Source: Melanocharis versteri (taxonomy: Eukaryota > Chordata > Aves > Passeriformes > Melanocharitidae). From it: DNA of 64,000 nt. Every line of letters begins with the position of its first letter. Positions within the stretch are counted from its first letter, which is position 1. A program made the translations under genes and the position numbers. Below are positions 1 to 14,415 of this stretch, one piece after another. The stretch is from NCBI GenBank assembly GCA_013397845.1, contig VZTG01002324.1, positions 1 through 64,000 of the forward strand, read 5' to 3'. The notes beneath the pieces are model-generated. The model searched no databases and had not been told where the DNA came from. It was given only the letters and a program-made list of their open reading frames with translations.

Positions 1-3000
1 TTTTTCACTTTCATCCACTAATATTCATTTCCTATTGGCAGAGAGGGATTGTTGGAACCCTTTTAGAGGAGGCACCCATTCCAGAGTGTTTCCTTCCAAA
101 CTTGTCTCTAAACTGGAAGAATGAGAAACAGTTGGAAGGTGACTGTCAGACTCACCATTTCAGCCATTCTCTAAAGGCTGTGAAGACACAATGCTGGTTT
201 GACTCATGAGTTAAAAACCTCATGAGCTGGCAGCAGCTCAGCAGCTCAGCTCCTCTGGAGGTAGGCTTTACTTCTTCCTTCTCATCTGTTCTCATTCTCC
301 TGTTAACTCTTTGTATTGACAGGAATATCTTCCATTCTCTTCTCTCTCTTCCTCCTGCTCTGTTCAGAGAAGTGCAGCTGCAGTCAGCAACTAAATAGAC
401 ATTTCCCACCTATTCTCAAATACATATTCTTGAAACCAGTAATTAAAGTTCAGACTCATTTTTCACCCCTCACCCCTGCATTGTGTGAGAAACTGAATTG
501 CTAATGATTCTGGGAAACCTGAACTGCTGCTGCCTTCAGTTAGCTAATAGTGGGCAATATTCTCAACCTATTTTGTGAACTTGGAGGTTTGTGATCGTCT
601 GTTTGAGAAGGGAATGAAAGTCAATATTTCCCCAGCACCAAAAAGTTATTATCATCAAATGAGGAGCAATTTTCTGTGAAGTATCCCTTTGGAGGAGTCT
701 GTGGTATGTCCTTATGTGCTTATTTGCTCAGACCTATCAAGGGAGCTGGGGACTTGCAGTGCAGGTGGTGCAGGAAAGTACAACACTACAAGAAGCTCTC
801 TTAACAAGTCCCATACCAGGTTTCAGAATTCACAGTTTTTTATTTCCAGTGGTTCTCTTCTCTTTGGTCTTGCTTTGTATATCATTGCAAAGCCAGAGTC
901 TGTTGCCATCTCATCTTTTCAATTCCTTGGCGATCAATGGTGTTTGTCAGTGACCTGTACTGGTGCTGTCTGTGAATAGTGGAAGGTAAGGAAAAAGCTG
1001 AATGAGTGGACAGACAAGTACAATTCTTTGTGCTCTATCAGCTTTCCTGCTCAGCCCAAGTGCACAGCTACAGACCATGGTCTGTGCTCCCATATGGTGC
1101 CTGTGGTGGCTGTCAGTAAAGATGTAGGCAAAGGTCTTCAAAATTAACACAAGTATTTCCTTCACTAGTATAGCTTAGAAACCAAAGTAACTGAACACAA
1201 CTTTTTCTATGCAAAATACTCTGCAGCTGAAAACATCATTATAATAAAAAAATTCCAACACTAGGACTCTAGGACTGAAAACATGATGTCTTGTTTCTGC
1301 TCTTTCAAAATAATACTATGCGCTATTACAATATGTATGTTTAAGCTGTCAAGCCTACTATGATTCTGTATAGTAGTGGGGTTTTTTTTCCTATGGATTC
1401 CAACTATTTAGGAGTGAAAAACTCCGTGTGAATATCTCTAAGTAAATGCCTAAAATAATTTCATCTAATAGGATCAAAGAATTACAGAAAATCCACAGAA
1501 TACAATAGTGTGTTGTTACAATATATTTCAAAACATAACTTGTATAATCTGTATATCTATAACAAGATTTAGATTTGTTTCCTCACTATAACACAGTTCT
1601 AGACAAACTTTCCAAAACAAAAATCAAAGAGCACTTCAGAAGTAGAAGAAATAAATTTGTAATAAAGGCCTAGTGTTCTGTACAGATAGTGAATGAAACT
1701 CTAGGAAATGAGTATTTTTCATCCTAATTTTTCATAGTAAAAATGTCATTGTAATAAAAGTATGTTTTTAAATTAGTGACATTTGCAAATTGGTTTCAGA
1801 TGTATAAGAAAGCTGTGCTGGTGGGAAATAATCCAAGAAAAAAATCTCAAAAATGTTAATTAGAAAGTACAATTCTTGTTGTGTCTTGAGCTACCCAGAA
1901 ATATCTGCTAATTACTACCAGTCATCTCCTTTCACTTCAAGCTGATCTAATTAATTTCAAAACATCCTTGAATTTCAGAGCCTGGATTTGTAGGTTTCAG
2001 AAAATTTATTTGCTCTTGAAGGCTTTAATAAAAACTCACGTATCATCTGAATTGGGTAGATGTTTTAAAGTAGATCCCACTTTAGGTAGATCCATGGCAC
2101 ATTTTCCTTCCCATACCCTTCTTTTTATTATAAAATACTTTTGATACAAAACATACCTGATGTAAACATTTGAGATAACTCTGTTTGTATTTAGGAAGTT
2201 TTAACTTTTGCGTAACGTACGCAGAGATAATTTTAAAAGATGGCGTCTATTTATATACACTTTTTGTTAATCAATCACCTTCCATGAAGGTGAATTATTA
2301 CAGAAATTAACTGTATGCATGATACATTTTGCATTCTGTGCGTTCTGAGACCCTTCTGAATGAAGTATTTCTAAATGAAGTATTTTAACTTCATTTATAT
2401 TTTGTGTGTAAGAATTACCCTAGAACAGGATACAGAACAGTTCACTCTGCACGTTTAACAAATGTGGACACAAGGATTTTGTTTAGAATTATGTCTAACA
2501 TTAGAAAGTTCTATCTGTCAGTTGTTAGAGAAACATATTTGGGTGGGGGATAAGAATTCTTAAACACAACTGTACATTAAACTCAGATGAAAGTGGTATC
2601 AGGTGAAAGTGTGAAATCAGGTGTTTGCTGGTTGGTTTGTTTATTACCTGCAGAAATTAAAAGCATGATGAAGGTGTTCAGCTTTTTCCCAACTTGCTTT
2701 CCTGTGCAAAGGCAGACTTTGGATCCCCATTTAAATACAGTTGAGAGACTGTTAGCTTTAGACATCCGAATAGTCAAAGTATGCAATGAGTAATCACAAA
2801 GTGTGCTTCCTTTCAAGTATCTGGCCAATGATCTCCCTTTTAGCCTGAAGCAGTAATTGTCTGTGCATTTTAACAGTTCATTTGCTTTCACTACACTACT
2901 TGTTTCTTAGCACATTGGATTTTACGCTGTTTTGAAGAAAAACCCTTGTGATGGTTGAAATGAGCATTTGTATCAGATGTGGTGCAGTGGAAGAAATTCT

Positions 3001-6000
3001 GATACTGGCTGTGCACATTTTTATATGGATAAGCAGCATCTATGGATTCCATCTCTAAAAGGATTTATTTATCCATCCATCTCTTCTCTTGTACAAATGA
3101 TGGATGAAGGTGCCATATTTACCATATAATAGTATTTTCCCAGGTATTGTTTTTTTACAACCACAAATACAGCCATAAAACATATACTCTCTGTGGGCTC
3201 TCAGCACCAAATCAGAGAGAGAGTGAAGTTTACATAGCACTCTAAGTGGTGACCAACTAGGAGAATCATTTCCCAAATGGATAAAGAAAGGAAAAGAATT
3301 AAGCACAGTAACTTCTAAGCAGTTCTTTGGCCCAAGGAATTATGTGAGGGTAGTGTAGCATTCATAAGAGTCCTACAAAGTTATGCAATCAGCTTCTGCT
3401 GCAAAATGTCAGTCTGTACAAGGTTAGTATAAGGGACGACCTGAAATGTGTGCTGCAGCCTCAAGAGGCAGCGTAGCTGGGGATTATAAACACACTTCTG
3501 TTAAAATACATTTCAGTGAAATTACCTTATTTCAGATGCTTTTTGCTATTGAAGTTTTTTGGAATGTATTACTTTGTTTCTCTCAGAGCAGTGGAGAACT
3601 TGTTTTTTATAGAACAATTCTGGTCCAAAGGATGTTGAACTGCTTTACAACATTGAAACAGGGAAAAATAGACAAGACAGAATAAAGACTGAAGTATGTT
3701 TCATTTCCTTACTTTAACATGACATTCCCTTCTCTTCAGGTTAGATCTTTAAAAAAAAATGTTGTCTTTTTTTTACCCTGTGTCATTACAATATTACCAG
3801 CAAATATATCTTTATAAACTCTTGTATATTGTCTTTAATTGAGTAAAATTGCCCAGCGTAATATTTGATTTCTAAGAAGGAAAAAGGGATGTTGGGGGGG
3901 GAGGATGAGGAAAAAGAATTGTCTCCTGGAAAATGTGTCTGAATATGCTATTTTCTTATTTGCTCTCCGAGATATTTTTAAGGTTTGTAGCACTCTTTAG
4001 TAAAGAAGGACTTGACAAACAAGGTTTGCTCTCCCTTTTTCAAAGGTGTTAAATTTAGCAGTATGTTTTGTTGATGGCAAACACAAGTGCCTCACTACAC
4101 CTAACTTATTTTTCTTCCTCTTTTAATTGAAAATGTATTGTACTCTGCTTTCTTATCTTATATGTGCAATAAAACCACATGCTGTTATATAATATTGTTC
4201 AAGTTGACAGCAATCTGAAAATGTACCAAAACCATCAAGAAGTTATTTTTGTGTAGATGATAACAGGTTGCAATGCTTATAGGATGTGCTTATTGTCTTA
4301 AATGTGTGTTTAATGGTGTGAGAAACAAACATAATGGATATCAACACAAAGCAACACACAATTTTGAAAACGGAAGTTTTTCAGAAGGATGCAGAGACTA
4401 GCTGGAGCTGAAAAGACTGCTGTACCAGATGCCTATCTGCTAAAACTTTAATTTGCTATTTTATTCCAGAAATTCATTAACTTATACTGTATAAGGTCAA
4501 AGTAATTCTTAAAGTAAACAGCAGTATTGCTGTTCATTAATTTTTCATTTTATTATTTTGGTAATTTTTGAGCTTCTAGGAAGATATTACTGTGTTCTTT
4601 TTCAACAAAACCCTACATCACCTTTTTCTAGTTTCCAAGGCATTCTTTAGACAACTGCTGGATGACAGACGGTCACCATATGTCTCTTCATATCTAAAAC
4701 ATGTGTCTAAATGTTATCAGTGCCACCTTTGCTTCTCATGACAATTTGGAAAGAAGAGTTTAAAAATGGTAAGGGATGTATGTGGAAAATTTAGTCTCTT
4801 TGGCAGTGGAACCTGACCTTCTGTATTGTAGGTATATTAGCCATTCCAGATCTTTAAGGAATATTTCGGTCTTAGACTTTAAAAAAAAAATCTTTAAATC
4901 ACTGTGAGTGTAATATAGTATGACTGGACTTCTGTTTTTCTTCAGTTGATAGCAAAACCCCATCTATATTCTTTTTTTTTCATACATAGTTAAGCTATTT
5001 CTCTGTTGTGTCCCATAGTGTTGTTCTGTTCCAGTGTTGCATTAATTTTTCATGTCCTTCATTTACATTCCTGGTTGAACTATTAATGTGGACTTGAAAC
5101 ACAGGCTAAGTCTTTAACTCTCTAACTCCCCTAAATGGTCTTTTCTTATTTTCTGTTTTATTCCCTGATTGTGTCACCAAAACCCTGAGTTGATTTTAGA
5201 CTGAACTGTATGCTCAGTCATTGAACACACAGGTTTGAAGCATTAATAAAGAATAATGAAGATCAAAAAGGTAACTGGTGTCACAAATCAAGAGAGTGAT
5301 AAAAAGTTGGTCTAATCTCAAGTAAGGTAAGCACTTAGCATATGCTTATTATGACTATCTACATTTTAAACATGATAAAGCAAATAAAATCTTTGTACTT
5401 GTGGTAAGCAGGATAGCCAAGGGGAAGGGAATTTTAGCTGCTGATAATTTAGATCTAAATTGTTAAAGAAAATTTTTTAAAAACTCAAAGCTTGGCTTTA
5501 TACAAACTAAATCATGTGCTATAAACGGTTAAGTAGTAAGGTACATGAAGTTATTAAATTATATTTCAGATATAAACTGATTAAATATGTGTCATTGTCA
5601 TAATCCCTGTTTATTGAAATCTGTATGGAAAATAATTAGGCTCTTTTAATCAATGCTAGAAGACTTAACGTTAAGACATTTGTTCCCACTCTCTAGTCTT
5701 CTGTCATCTGTGTTTCTGACATGGCAAGAGTTCTTGCCAAAACAAAAAAATTAATATTATCAATTAAACTCCAATAACAGTGCAATAAATGGCAAAGATT
5801 TTGAACAGGTAGCCTACATCCAAACAGAATGAAATTAATTTTACCAAAGGAATCAAATGTTGTACCACAAATTGTGTGAGAAAAGCATTCAACCGTGAAG
5901 TAGCAGAAAACACTTGCTCAAGGTAAGTAAAGGGAAAAAAGAAAGCATTTCGTAATCAGTAACATTCCTTAGCAAACCACTCCTCCTCCATTCCCTTAGT

Positions 6001-9000
6001 CCTGACTCCTAAGGGAAACCAACAAATTACCTTCAGAAGTTGACTCTGGAGTCATAAATCTAAAAAAGATTAAGAAATTACAAATCACAGACTCAGCAGA
6101 CGTATTAGTTTTCTGACATACAACAAATTTCCTCATGCCTAATATCCAACTAAACTGTCAGTGTTCTAAAATCAATATTTAGCTTTTTCTTTCTATCCAA
6201 GAGTGTTAATGACTTAATCATCTCCCTGTCTCCTAACAGTCTTTTCTATTCTTTTGGTTCAAATTGTTATTTTAGCTGAAACTGGTTAATTGACTTATGT
6301 AGTAAATTAATGCCAATGAAAAGTTCTGATGTCTCCTGTGAGTGTGTTTCTGTTCTGTATTTGTGTCAGCCTTTTTGAAAGAAAAGTAAGAAGCAGTAGA
6401 AAAGCTAGAGTCAAGAATATAGAGGCTTCATTGACTTCAAATGACAGTTGTACATAATTTTCATTTTAATTCCAATACAAAAGTGATATTTACTTTCTAG
6501 AAACTCTGATAATTTAAATTTCATGAATTTCATATATCAGAAATTGCTCTGTTTAGTGTAAAAGATTTGGAACTAGAGGACTACAATGAAGATGTAAAAG
6601 CTACAACTTTGTGCAAAACAGCTATACTGTCTTCACATTTCGGTGTGAACATTGACTACAAAGTTGCTCCTTACAAACACAATTCAAATTATATTCAGGA
6701 TATTCTGCTCAAATAAAATTTTCATTGGTAAAATATTCTAATTCATCATAATTTCTTTAGTGAATATTTTTATTTTTGGTTAAAATGCTTGTCATAAATT
6801 TCTGTAGGCAAAATTGCCACATTAGCACTTTATACTGTAAAATCCAGTATAATTACTATGGCAATGCTTTTACTAGTTTTGTAAATTGTCTAAAGCTGGA
6901 AAAGCTTAATAAGACATTCTAGTGTGATAGATACATTAGTGTAAAAATTAATTTGTGTTAATCCACCATATATGGGAGAAGTATGAGTGTAAAAATATCT
7001 AAGTAGGAATTATCTATTTCAAAGTATAACATCATTGTTAAAGACTCATCCTTAGGGACCTATTTTGTGAGTTGTGGGGGTATCTATCCATGTGACTGCT
7101 TTATCTGTAATGGATTATACACGTCAAATCTTCCTTCACATAACTTTTTTTAAAAATTTAATTTCATATTTTTCAGAAAAATATTTTTAGCTTTTCAACA
7201 CTGCAATCTGTCTCATAACATTTCTTGAGGCTCTGCTTTCAAGAATAGATGAGGATTGTGAAGTTTTTGTTGTGTGCAAATCTAATATATCCTAAGGTTT
7301 TCCAAATAGGGAATCATCAGTTTCACTAGAATCTCTTATAACAGCTAAAACAAACTAAATTGTGCTAACACCCTTCAAAGATGCAAAGTAAAGGCTTTAC
7401 TTTAACAGGCAGTGTCACTCGGATTAAAATAAATTATTGATATGGCTATCTCAAGGAAATAAACACACTTAGAAGCACCTGAACAGGTCTGGAGCTTATG
7501 TTCCTTTTCTGAATGAAATATATATGCAATTAATAAGAAGAGGAGAAGCTTTTGAAAATTTAATCAGATTAATTGTAGAATTTGCCCACTGATCTTAGAT
7601 TTAGATCTATTTCAATAGATTAACTGATACAGACATCAAGAATGTTGTGTTAAAATGCTGCTATATACATTTTTTAATTCTTAAAAGAACAAACCCACGA
7701 AGTTTTCCCAAACAAATTCATTTGGATGGCACTTGCACACTTCCATATTTTTGAAAGGGATACAAGGTTGCCCAGGAAGTATGTGGAAACTTCAAACACT
7801 TTTTCACCCACAGTAGGAATTCATAGGTTGAAGTGGGATTTTAGAGATATGGATTTTCTGGGACTGATATCATCACTGTATCATTGACTCTCAATATCTG
7901 GGGAATGGGAAGCAAAAACTAGCAAATATAAGAAAAATTAGCAGATGAAAACTAACAAAGGGAAGTACTAAATTAAATCTGCAATTAAAGTAAGATTTCC
8001 CTAATCACTACATGGAGCAAAATGAAACATTTTACAAAATGTTTGAGAAGAAATGATTCTCCTAAGGAAATATGTTTTACTATGTTGATGAATTGCTTAT
8101 CAATTCACAGGGACTCAAGGAGAACTAAAAAAAAATATTTTTTTGTTAATATGACAACAAAACACAGCTTTTAATTACTATGGTAGAGAAGTAAACAAGC
8201 TTTTTGCCTTAAAAAACTAAGAGTTAAAATTTTTTTTTTTTTTGGAAAAAAACCTGTTACGGAAGTTCTATACAGCTGTTTTGAAAGCCAAATACATGTG
8301 TAATGGGGGGGTATTGTTGTAAGGGTTGAAAATTTATGGTGGATGAAACTAATTTTGTAAATGGCAGCTCTTCTACAATTTTGTTTGTGTATGATTGCCT
8401 TTGGAAGGAAAGCCTCGAGGTTCACTCAGAAATGTAAAGCGAATCTGATTGTAATGTGATAGGAAAAGCTTTAATTACCATTTCATCTGCTGTTTTGAAG
8501 TCTACCCACAGATATATTTTTGGAGGTATATCCCTGCTTTTCTACATAATCTGACATGGGATTGCTGGTTGTAGAGTCAGATGGTAGCATGGAGTAAGTG
8601 AGCACATGGAGTGGAAGACAAAATTTAGGTACAGAAGCAACAAATTACCTAGCTAACTAAAACCCGTCATGTAGTAGCATTTTTCTTCTTTGGTGTCATA
8701 ATATGTAGCATTCTTCTAAGGGATATGGATGAACAGAAATTTTTCTGTTTACCTTAGCTAGCAAAGTTGCTGTGTGTGGAAGAATTGTAACTATAACGTA
8801 AATAACGCACTTTATCCTTAACAACATAATTCTATCTTTCTCAATGAATAAAAAGTCTGGTACGGAAAAGAATGACAGTGCTCTCTGTGAGTGTGGAATC
8901 CAGCATCAGTTTTCTTGGTATGGTAACACAAGACAAATGTTTACACAGATGATTTGTTCAATTGACCAAGTCAGAGAGCAGTAGGCTTTGAAGAAAAATC

Positions 9001-12000
9001 TCCTTGGAAAGTTTATTATGCCTGGTTTGAAATAATAAGTCAAATGAACCTTTGGATGGAGAAAGAGTGAGCACCATTTCTGGCTGCTACTCTGAAGGGA
9101 CATGGACATATTTTTCCAGCAATTTGTCAGGAGAAGACAGGAATGTATTTGCAGGCATTAGCAACAGCTACACTATCTTGGCATTCTGGAGCTGGATATC
9201 AAATAAAATTGGCAGAGCTATAGAATTATAGTTGATAAAGTGAGGCATCTGTACCAGCACTGTCTGAAGATTTGACCACTGAAGATTTCTATGTCAAGCG
9301 CATCTAGATATTTCTAAAGACCTCTAAACTAGCTTATCTAAAACACACATTGTAAAATGTGTTAATAATAATAGAAAAGATAATAAAAATAAATTCTTTG
9401 TTAAACACTGCAAAAATCTATGGAACATACCTTGACCAGCATCATTGAATTTAGCAAATATTAAAGTTGAAAGTAAATGAAGGTAGGTGAACTGAAGAAA
9501 AACTATTTAATCAGATGCATGAAAAAGTAAAGATCAGGGCAAGTGCTAACAGGAGTTAAAAAAACACTAGCAAGAGTACTAGCTGGTAGGTTTTTTATCA
9601 CTGTGAGAAGAGTCCAAACCTCCACTTCAGTATGAGGGATTTTCCTTAAAATCAATTGATCAATCAGTCAATCAAACAACAACACAACAAAAGAACCAGA
9701 AGAAAGAACACACATCCCCCCTCCATGTTTTTTTCAGGAAAAGTGACTACAAGAATTCTGTTTGCCACAAGAATCTTGTTTTTTCCTGAAGACAAAATAA
9801 ATACCTAGCTTTCCATTCCTTTAAATGAGCATAAGTATAGCTGAGATGCCATGAATGTGGTAGTGGTTTTGTACTACTCTGTTTAATTTTGATAGCAAAA
9901 CTGCGCCAACCTGTACATTGTGGTATTTCTATTATAACAACATATATTTTCCTGGTCATCCTGTTTTGTACATTTTGACTGATTATAAGTTGACAGAGGT
10001 TTGGTTCTGATGTTACAGAATATATATGTGCTCTATGTGTGATTTACAGTATTTCCTGGTCTTTATGTAAAGCAACTGTTTCTGTTTTTCCCCAGTGAGT
10101 TGCAACCAAAGTTTTGGCTGTGCAAGAATATCACTCTTGTTATATTGCAGTAACATTTAAGATTCTAACACATCACGCCTAGGTAAATTGGTAAAAGCTA
10201 CACTGATCAGGAGACTAACTGGATACCCCAATACTAAGATGCCAGCCTAGCAATTATTGGAACTAGCAGCAAAAATATATGAATGATGTTAATTTAAAAT
10301 AGAAATTATTTTTCAAATTACTTTAAGGGGATCTGATATCTTAAATATAAAATGGAAAAAATCCCTTCATCTTTTAATCTACATCTAGATATTCAGAGAA
10401 GGGAGGAAAAAAAGAAAGAAAACAAAACCATACATTCCAAATAATTTTGCATGATATTTAGAAAATTAGCTTGCATATTGTTCAGTATGGCATGAACTTA
10501 GCCTGATGAGACAATATAATGTAGATATATCTGTAATATTTGTACTATAAGTTACTGCAAATAAGAGGTAGGAGGATACTTCCTTCCATATTCCTAGTTC
10601 ATAAAATTAAACTTAGTATATATATTTATATCAATTTATACTGTTGTGTTATGTGTTCCTGAAAAATATTTTTTTTTTTTTTATTATTTGCATTTTGAAG
10701 GAAGATAACTGAAAATAAGCTATGCAATTTTCATCAACTATGCAAATCAGAGAAGTGTGTTTTTTCTTTAACTTTCATTTATCCAGATGCAAACATTCGA
10801 CAGGGAAATTTTAAAAGTTCAAAAATTGTGATTAAAATTAAAATTCAAATTAGACTTTTTAATCAGCACTTAAAAATCTTCCAAATACTTGACTAATAAT
10901 AAATGTGGTTTTATTCATTACTGTGGCAATTAAATGCTAATTTTTTATTATTATATTGGAAGTTTAAAAAAAAATCCAAATTGTTTCCAGTTATCAGAAA
11001 AACTGTGAAAGTATTTGTATTTTCATACTTTTCTACTGTGATCTTATGTGTGTTTATATTTTTATCTTGTCATAATACACAAAACCTTCTGTTCTCTTCC
11101 ATGCTGGGAAAAAACCAGCATCCATTCCAAATGCTTGAACCAGGGGGAAGCTGAATTACTAGTGAGTTATTTTGACAAATCATTAGCATTCAGACCAGCT
11201 ACACTGAATTTCAGAAGTCCCCGTGGTCCCCCTTTTGATTTACGCAGAAGGTGCATGCAGCTTTGAGGCTGCATTCCTGAATGCTTCCATTTAGATTGCA
11301 GTGTGAATTTGAAGTTTACATTATGGCACTTGACTTTTCTGTAGTTGTAATTCTTACTCATCCTGCCAAAATATGAAGAATGAGGTGGGCACCTGTACTT
11401 TTCCTTTCCAAAATGTGCATGCTCAAGGCAAGATTCAGGTGAATCCTGCTTTTCTTTATTGGTGTTCATGTCCCTGGGAGCTGTACACATAATCGTATCA
11501 GTAGGGTTATTAAAACAGAAGTGAAAAATCTGAGTTTGTCATTGATGAAACAGACTTTTTCAAGTGACAAGTATTTTCTGAACAACAATAATTTTGTAGT
11601 ATTTTCTAAATGAATAAACTCAACTTAGTATTTCTCCAACAGTCTGTTTATTTTATTTTCACAGGGGTAGAAGTTAAGAAAAGCTCAAAAAGCCCCAAAT
11701 TTTGAATGTACTTTACACCTGCTATTTATTCTCTTAAAGTTGTTTTTTTTTCAAGGTCAGCATTAGAGAGGAAGAATCAGCTTTTTAGTCTCTCATCTTA
11801 TTTCTGTGAAAGCACTCACAACTTCCATCAATTCCCTCAGAACTTAGAAGGGAAGTGCAGAGGTGCCGGGATTATGGAAACCCTGCCTGAAAAGCACGTG
11901 ATGCTGGCTGAATGAAGCACCTCAGGAAATAATTTCCTTTACAAAGAGGCATTTTAGGTTGACAAGTGCGAGAGTGTCGTGGGGGTTTTTTAGTCAGTTT

Positions 12001-13050
12001 TACAAGACTATCTTTACAAGCATTTTTTTGTTACCCAGAGTGCAGTGCATGAAGAGATGACTGCTGGTGTAGGAGATCCTTACTAAGCAAGGCAGTGTTT
12101 AACAAAGTCAGACTGAAGCAATAGAAGCTCAGGATGGTGATAGAACTCAGGCCATTGGGAATACAAAATTTTCAAGGACGAAAACTAAAACTTTCTGGAC
12201 TCAGGAACTGTGGATGCAAGAACTTTCTCTGGTTATTAAAGATAAGAAAAAAGGTAACATTTTTTCTATTTAATGTATGAGTTATTTTTCTAAGCAATCT
12301 CATAAGGAGGCAGAAAGTGGAGGATGAGGAAAAATGGAGATAAAAGTGGCAGGAATAAAGCCTGACATGTCAAAAAAGCTGATAATTTTTTAAAATTAGT
12401 ATTGTCATTGTAGTCAGCATGATTATAAAACAGACAGAGTGCCATTTTTTCTGGGTTTGTTATTTGTTTGGTTGTTTTTTTTTTAAATTGATCAACTTTT
12501 GCAAGCAACTCACAAATATTAAAACTGAGATATTACAAAACTCAAAATTTAAGAAAATCTGATTTTTCAGTTTTAGTTTGGACAAGCGACAGAGTTTAGA
12601 CTTCTCAAGAATTGTAACTGTTCTATTTTAAGTCTCTGGATTTGTATTACTGTTTTGAAAGAACCTCCCACATAAAGAAGAACAAATAAACATGAAAAGA
12701 AACAGCCCTACTCCAGTTTTTGTTGAACTGACTTATATCAGACAATACAGTTACCAAACCAAACTTGGTCAGTTGATTAACTACAATTATAACACCCAGT
12801 AACCAGATGTTATAAATTAATATAGCCAGAAATATCATTACAAGATTAAATCAGCTGATAGTCAATTCATATGAATTCCAGCCCCAAGAATATGCTCATT
12901 CCAAGGCACAGACCAAGTGTAGTGAGAATTTCAGAATACTCTCCAAATAGTTTACCCATGAATTCCTAAAGCAAATGTTAAATGCTGATTCCCTACTAAA
13001 TACTTGACAAGTGTAAACAGAAAAAGAATTAATACAGATCTATCTTGCTA
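1..13050. other. AT-rich intergenic or intronic DNA, no gene identified
   Basis: All six frames are broken by frequent stops, and the open frames present are under 110 codons, lack recognisable domains and usually overlap others on the opposite strand. Scattered poly-A and poly-T runs occur, for example near 8229-8241 and 10669-10682. A near-perfect A/T palindrome lies at about 8126-8146. A consensus-like splice donor (GGTAAGTA) occurs near 5921-5928, but I could not pair it with a coding exon. I saw no CR1 or LTR ends that I could defend. An unrecognised ancient repeat, a distal enhancer or a noncoding RNA exon could be present. Confidence 0.6.
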
Positions 13051-14350
13051 ATACTTTTCATTCAACTCTGCTAAAATTGTTGTCTTGTCTTTTTTTTTTT
13101 TTTTGCTTAGATTCAGGTGTGCCGAAGAACATATCCATTCGTATCGCTGAAGAAATTCAGCAGAGTGTGATTGGCTTTGTAGTCTTTTCAAATGTGTGAC
13201 ATGTTTATAGTTCATATCTATCATAGGAACTTTATAGTTCATAGTATCTTTAGAAGCAGGTGCTATCAAATCCAAGGTTTTCCTTTGGTAATACAACTTG
13301 AGTGATTGGGTCTTCGTGAATCTCAAAGTTAGGCTTTGAATGTCTTGATTTTCATGTCTCTACAGTGTCATCTTCGGAAAGCAGAATGCATTGGTGTAGA
13401 TAGTAAAGATAGAATACCTAGCTAGATAGAAAAGCGGCAATGTGATGAAGCAGAAATATATCCACCCCAAATACTTGCTGAGGTACCAGATAAGACGCAT
13501 CTTTGAGTATCGGTGGTGGCAGTATCTTTACATGCTAAGATGCAGTCCAGCAAATTATGACAACTTCTCCACAAATAATGAGATTTATTGGGCCTGTTAA
13601 AACCAAACAGCCATCTAGCTTTGATCTCTGATTTGGGTTTGGAGCCTGAGAGCCTTCAAGCATATTCCTAGAGCAAGTAATTCAAAAGAAAATTGGCAAT
13701 GTAAAAAGATGGTCAACTCTAGGTTCTTTTGAAAAACAGAGTTTGTAGGATTGGTTTGGACAGAGCCTCTTAAACAAGTAATTAGAAACCACAAATGAGC
13801 CTGATTTAAAGAATTTTGGTGCTCCATAAAGCAAAGGCCACAGCAGGAGAGCACGGGAGAAAAACCCAGCACCTTGCAGTGCTTTCCAGTGGAGCACCAG
13901 CAGAGTGTGGCATGCAGAAGTAGCACGTACTCAGAGAGAATGAGCTGCTCCCAGTGGGATTTTGGAAATGAACATTCATTGGCACATCTTTTGGCACAAA
14001 TTGAATGTTAGAGCCTGGATCCAAGGTATTGATACCATGAAGAAGCCACTGCTGACTGCATCCTCATGATCAAAGTGTGCTTTATTTAGATTCCAGCCCG
14101 TGATGTGAAAATCAAGCTCTGCCTAGGAATGTTACTGCCAGTGGCAGCCGCTCAACACAGTGTACACCTTCCTGAGCACAGCACAGGTGGCACTGTGCAA
14201 CAAGAGAGAAAGTCCATCCACATGCTACATTACCTTTGCATTTGGGAGGTTCCAGGCAATCCAGCAAGGCACTAAAGAGGATCAGGTGCTCAGGATGGCC
14301 AGAACCCAGTGGCACAGGAGGTTATACCTATTGCACCATGAAGACTGTGC
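13051..14350. other. GC-richer island, function unknown
   Basis: After a poly-T run near 13090-13104 the sequence becomes richer in G and C than its surroundings, especially at 13800-14340. Short open frames exist on both strands (for example 13615-13926 on - and 14160-14372 on +) but they overlap each other and match no family I know. No LTR ends with matching duplications were found. It could be an old transposon remnant, a noncoding exon or a regulatory element. Confidence 0.3.
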
Positions 14351-14352
14351 AA

Positions 14353-14415
14353 AATTCATTACTCAAATTTAAGTAATGAATTAAATTAAAATAATTAATT
14401 AAATTAATTACTTAA
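14353..14415. repeat. Overlapping AT-rich inverted repeats
   Basis: Two hairpins share bases. The first has 11-bp perfect arms at 14353-14363 and 14372-14382 around an 8-base loop. The second has roughly 21-bp arms at 14369-14389 and 14395-14415 with a few mismatches and a 5-base loop. Because 14369-14382 takes part in both, the strand could fold in two alternative ways. The region is nearly pure A/T and continues as low-complexity sequence to about 14460. Such structures also arise by chance in AT-rich DNA or by replication slippage. Confidence 0.55.

Noticed and set aside
5880..5935. Possible exon end with a GGTAAGTA splice donor
   Set aside because: No convincing acceptor, open frame or recognisable peptide was found upstream. 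Donor-like strings are common by chance.
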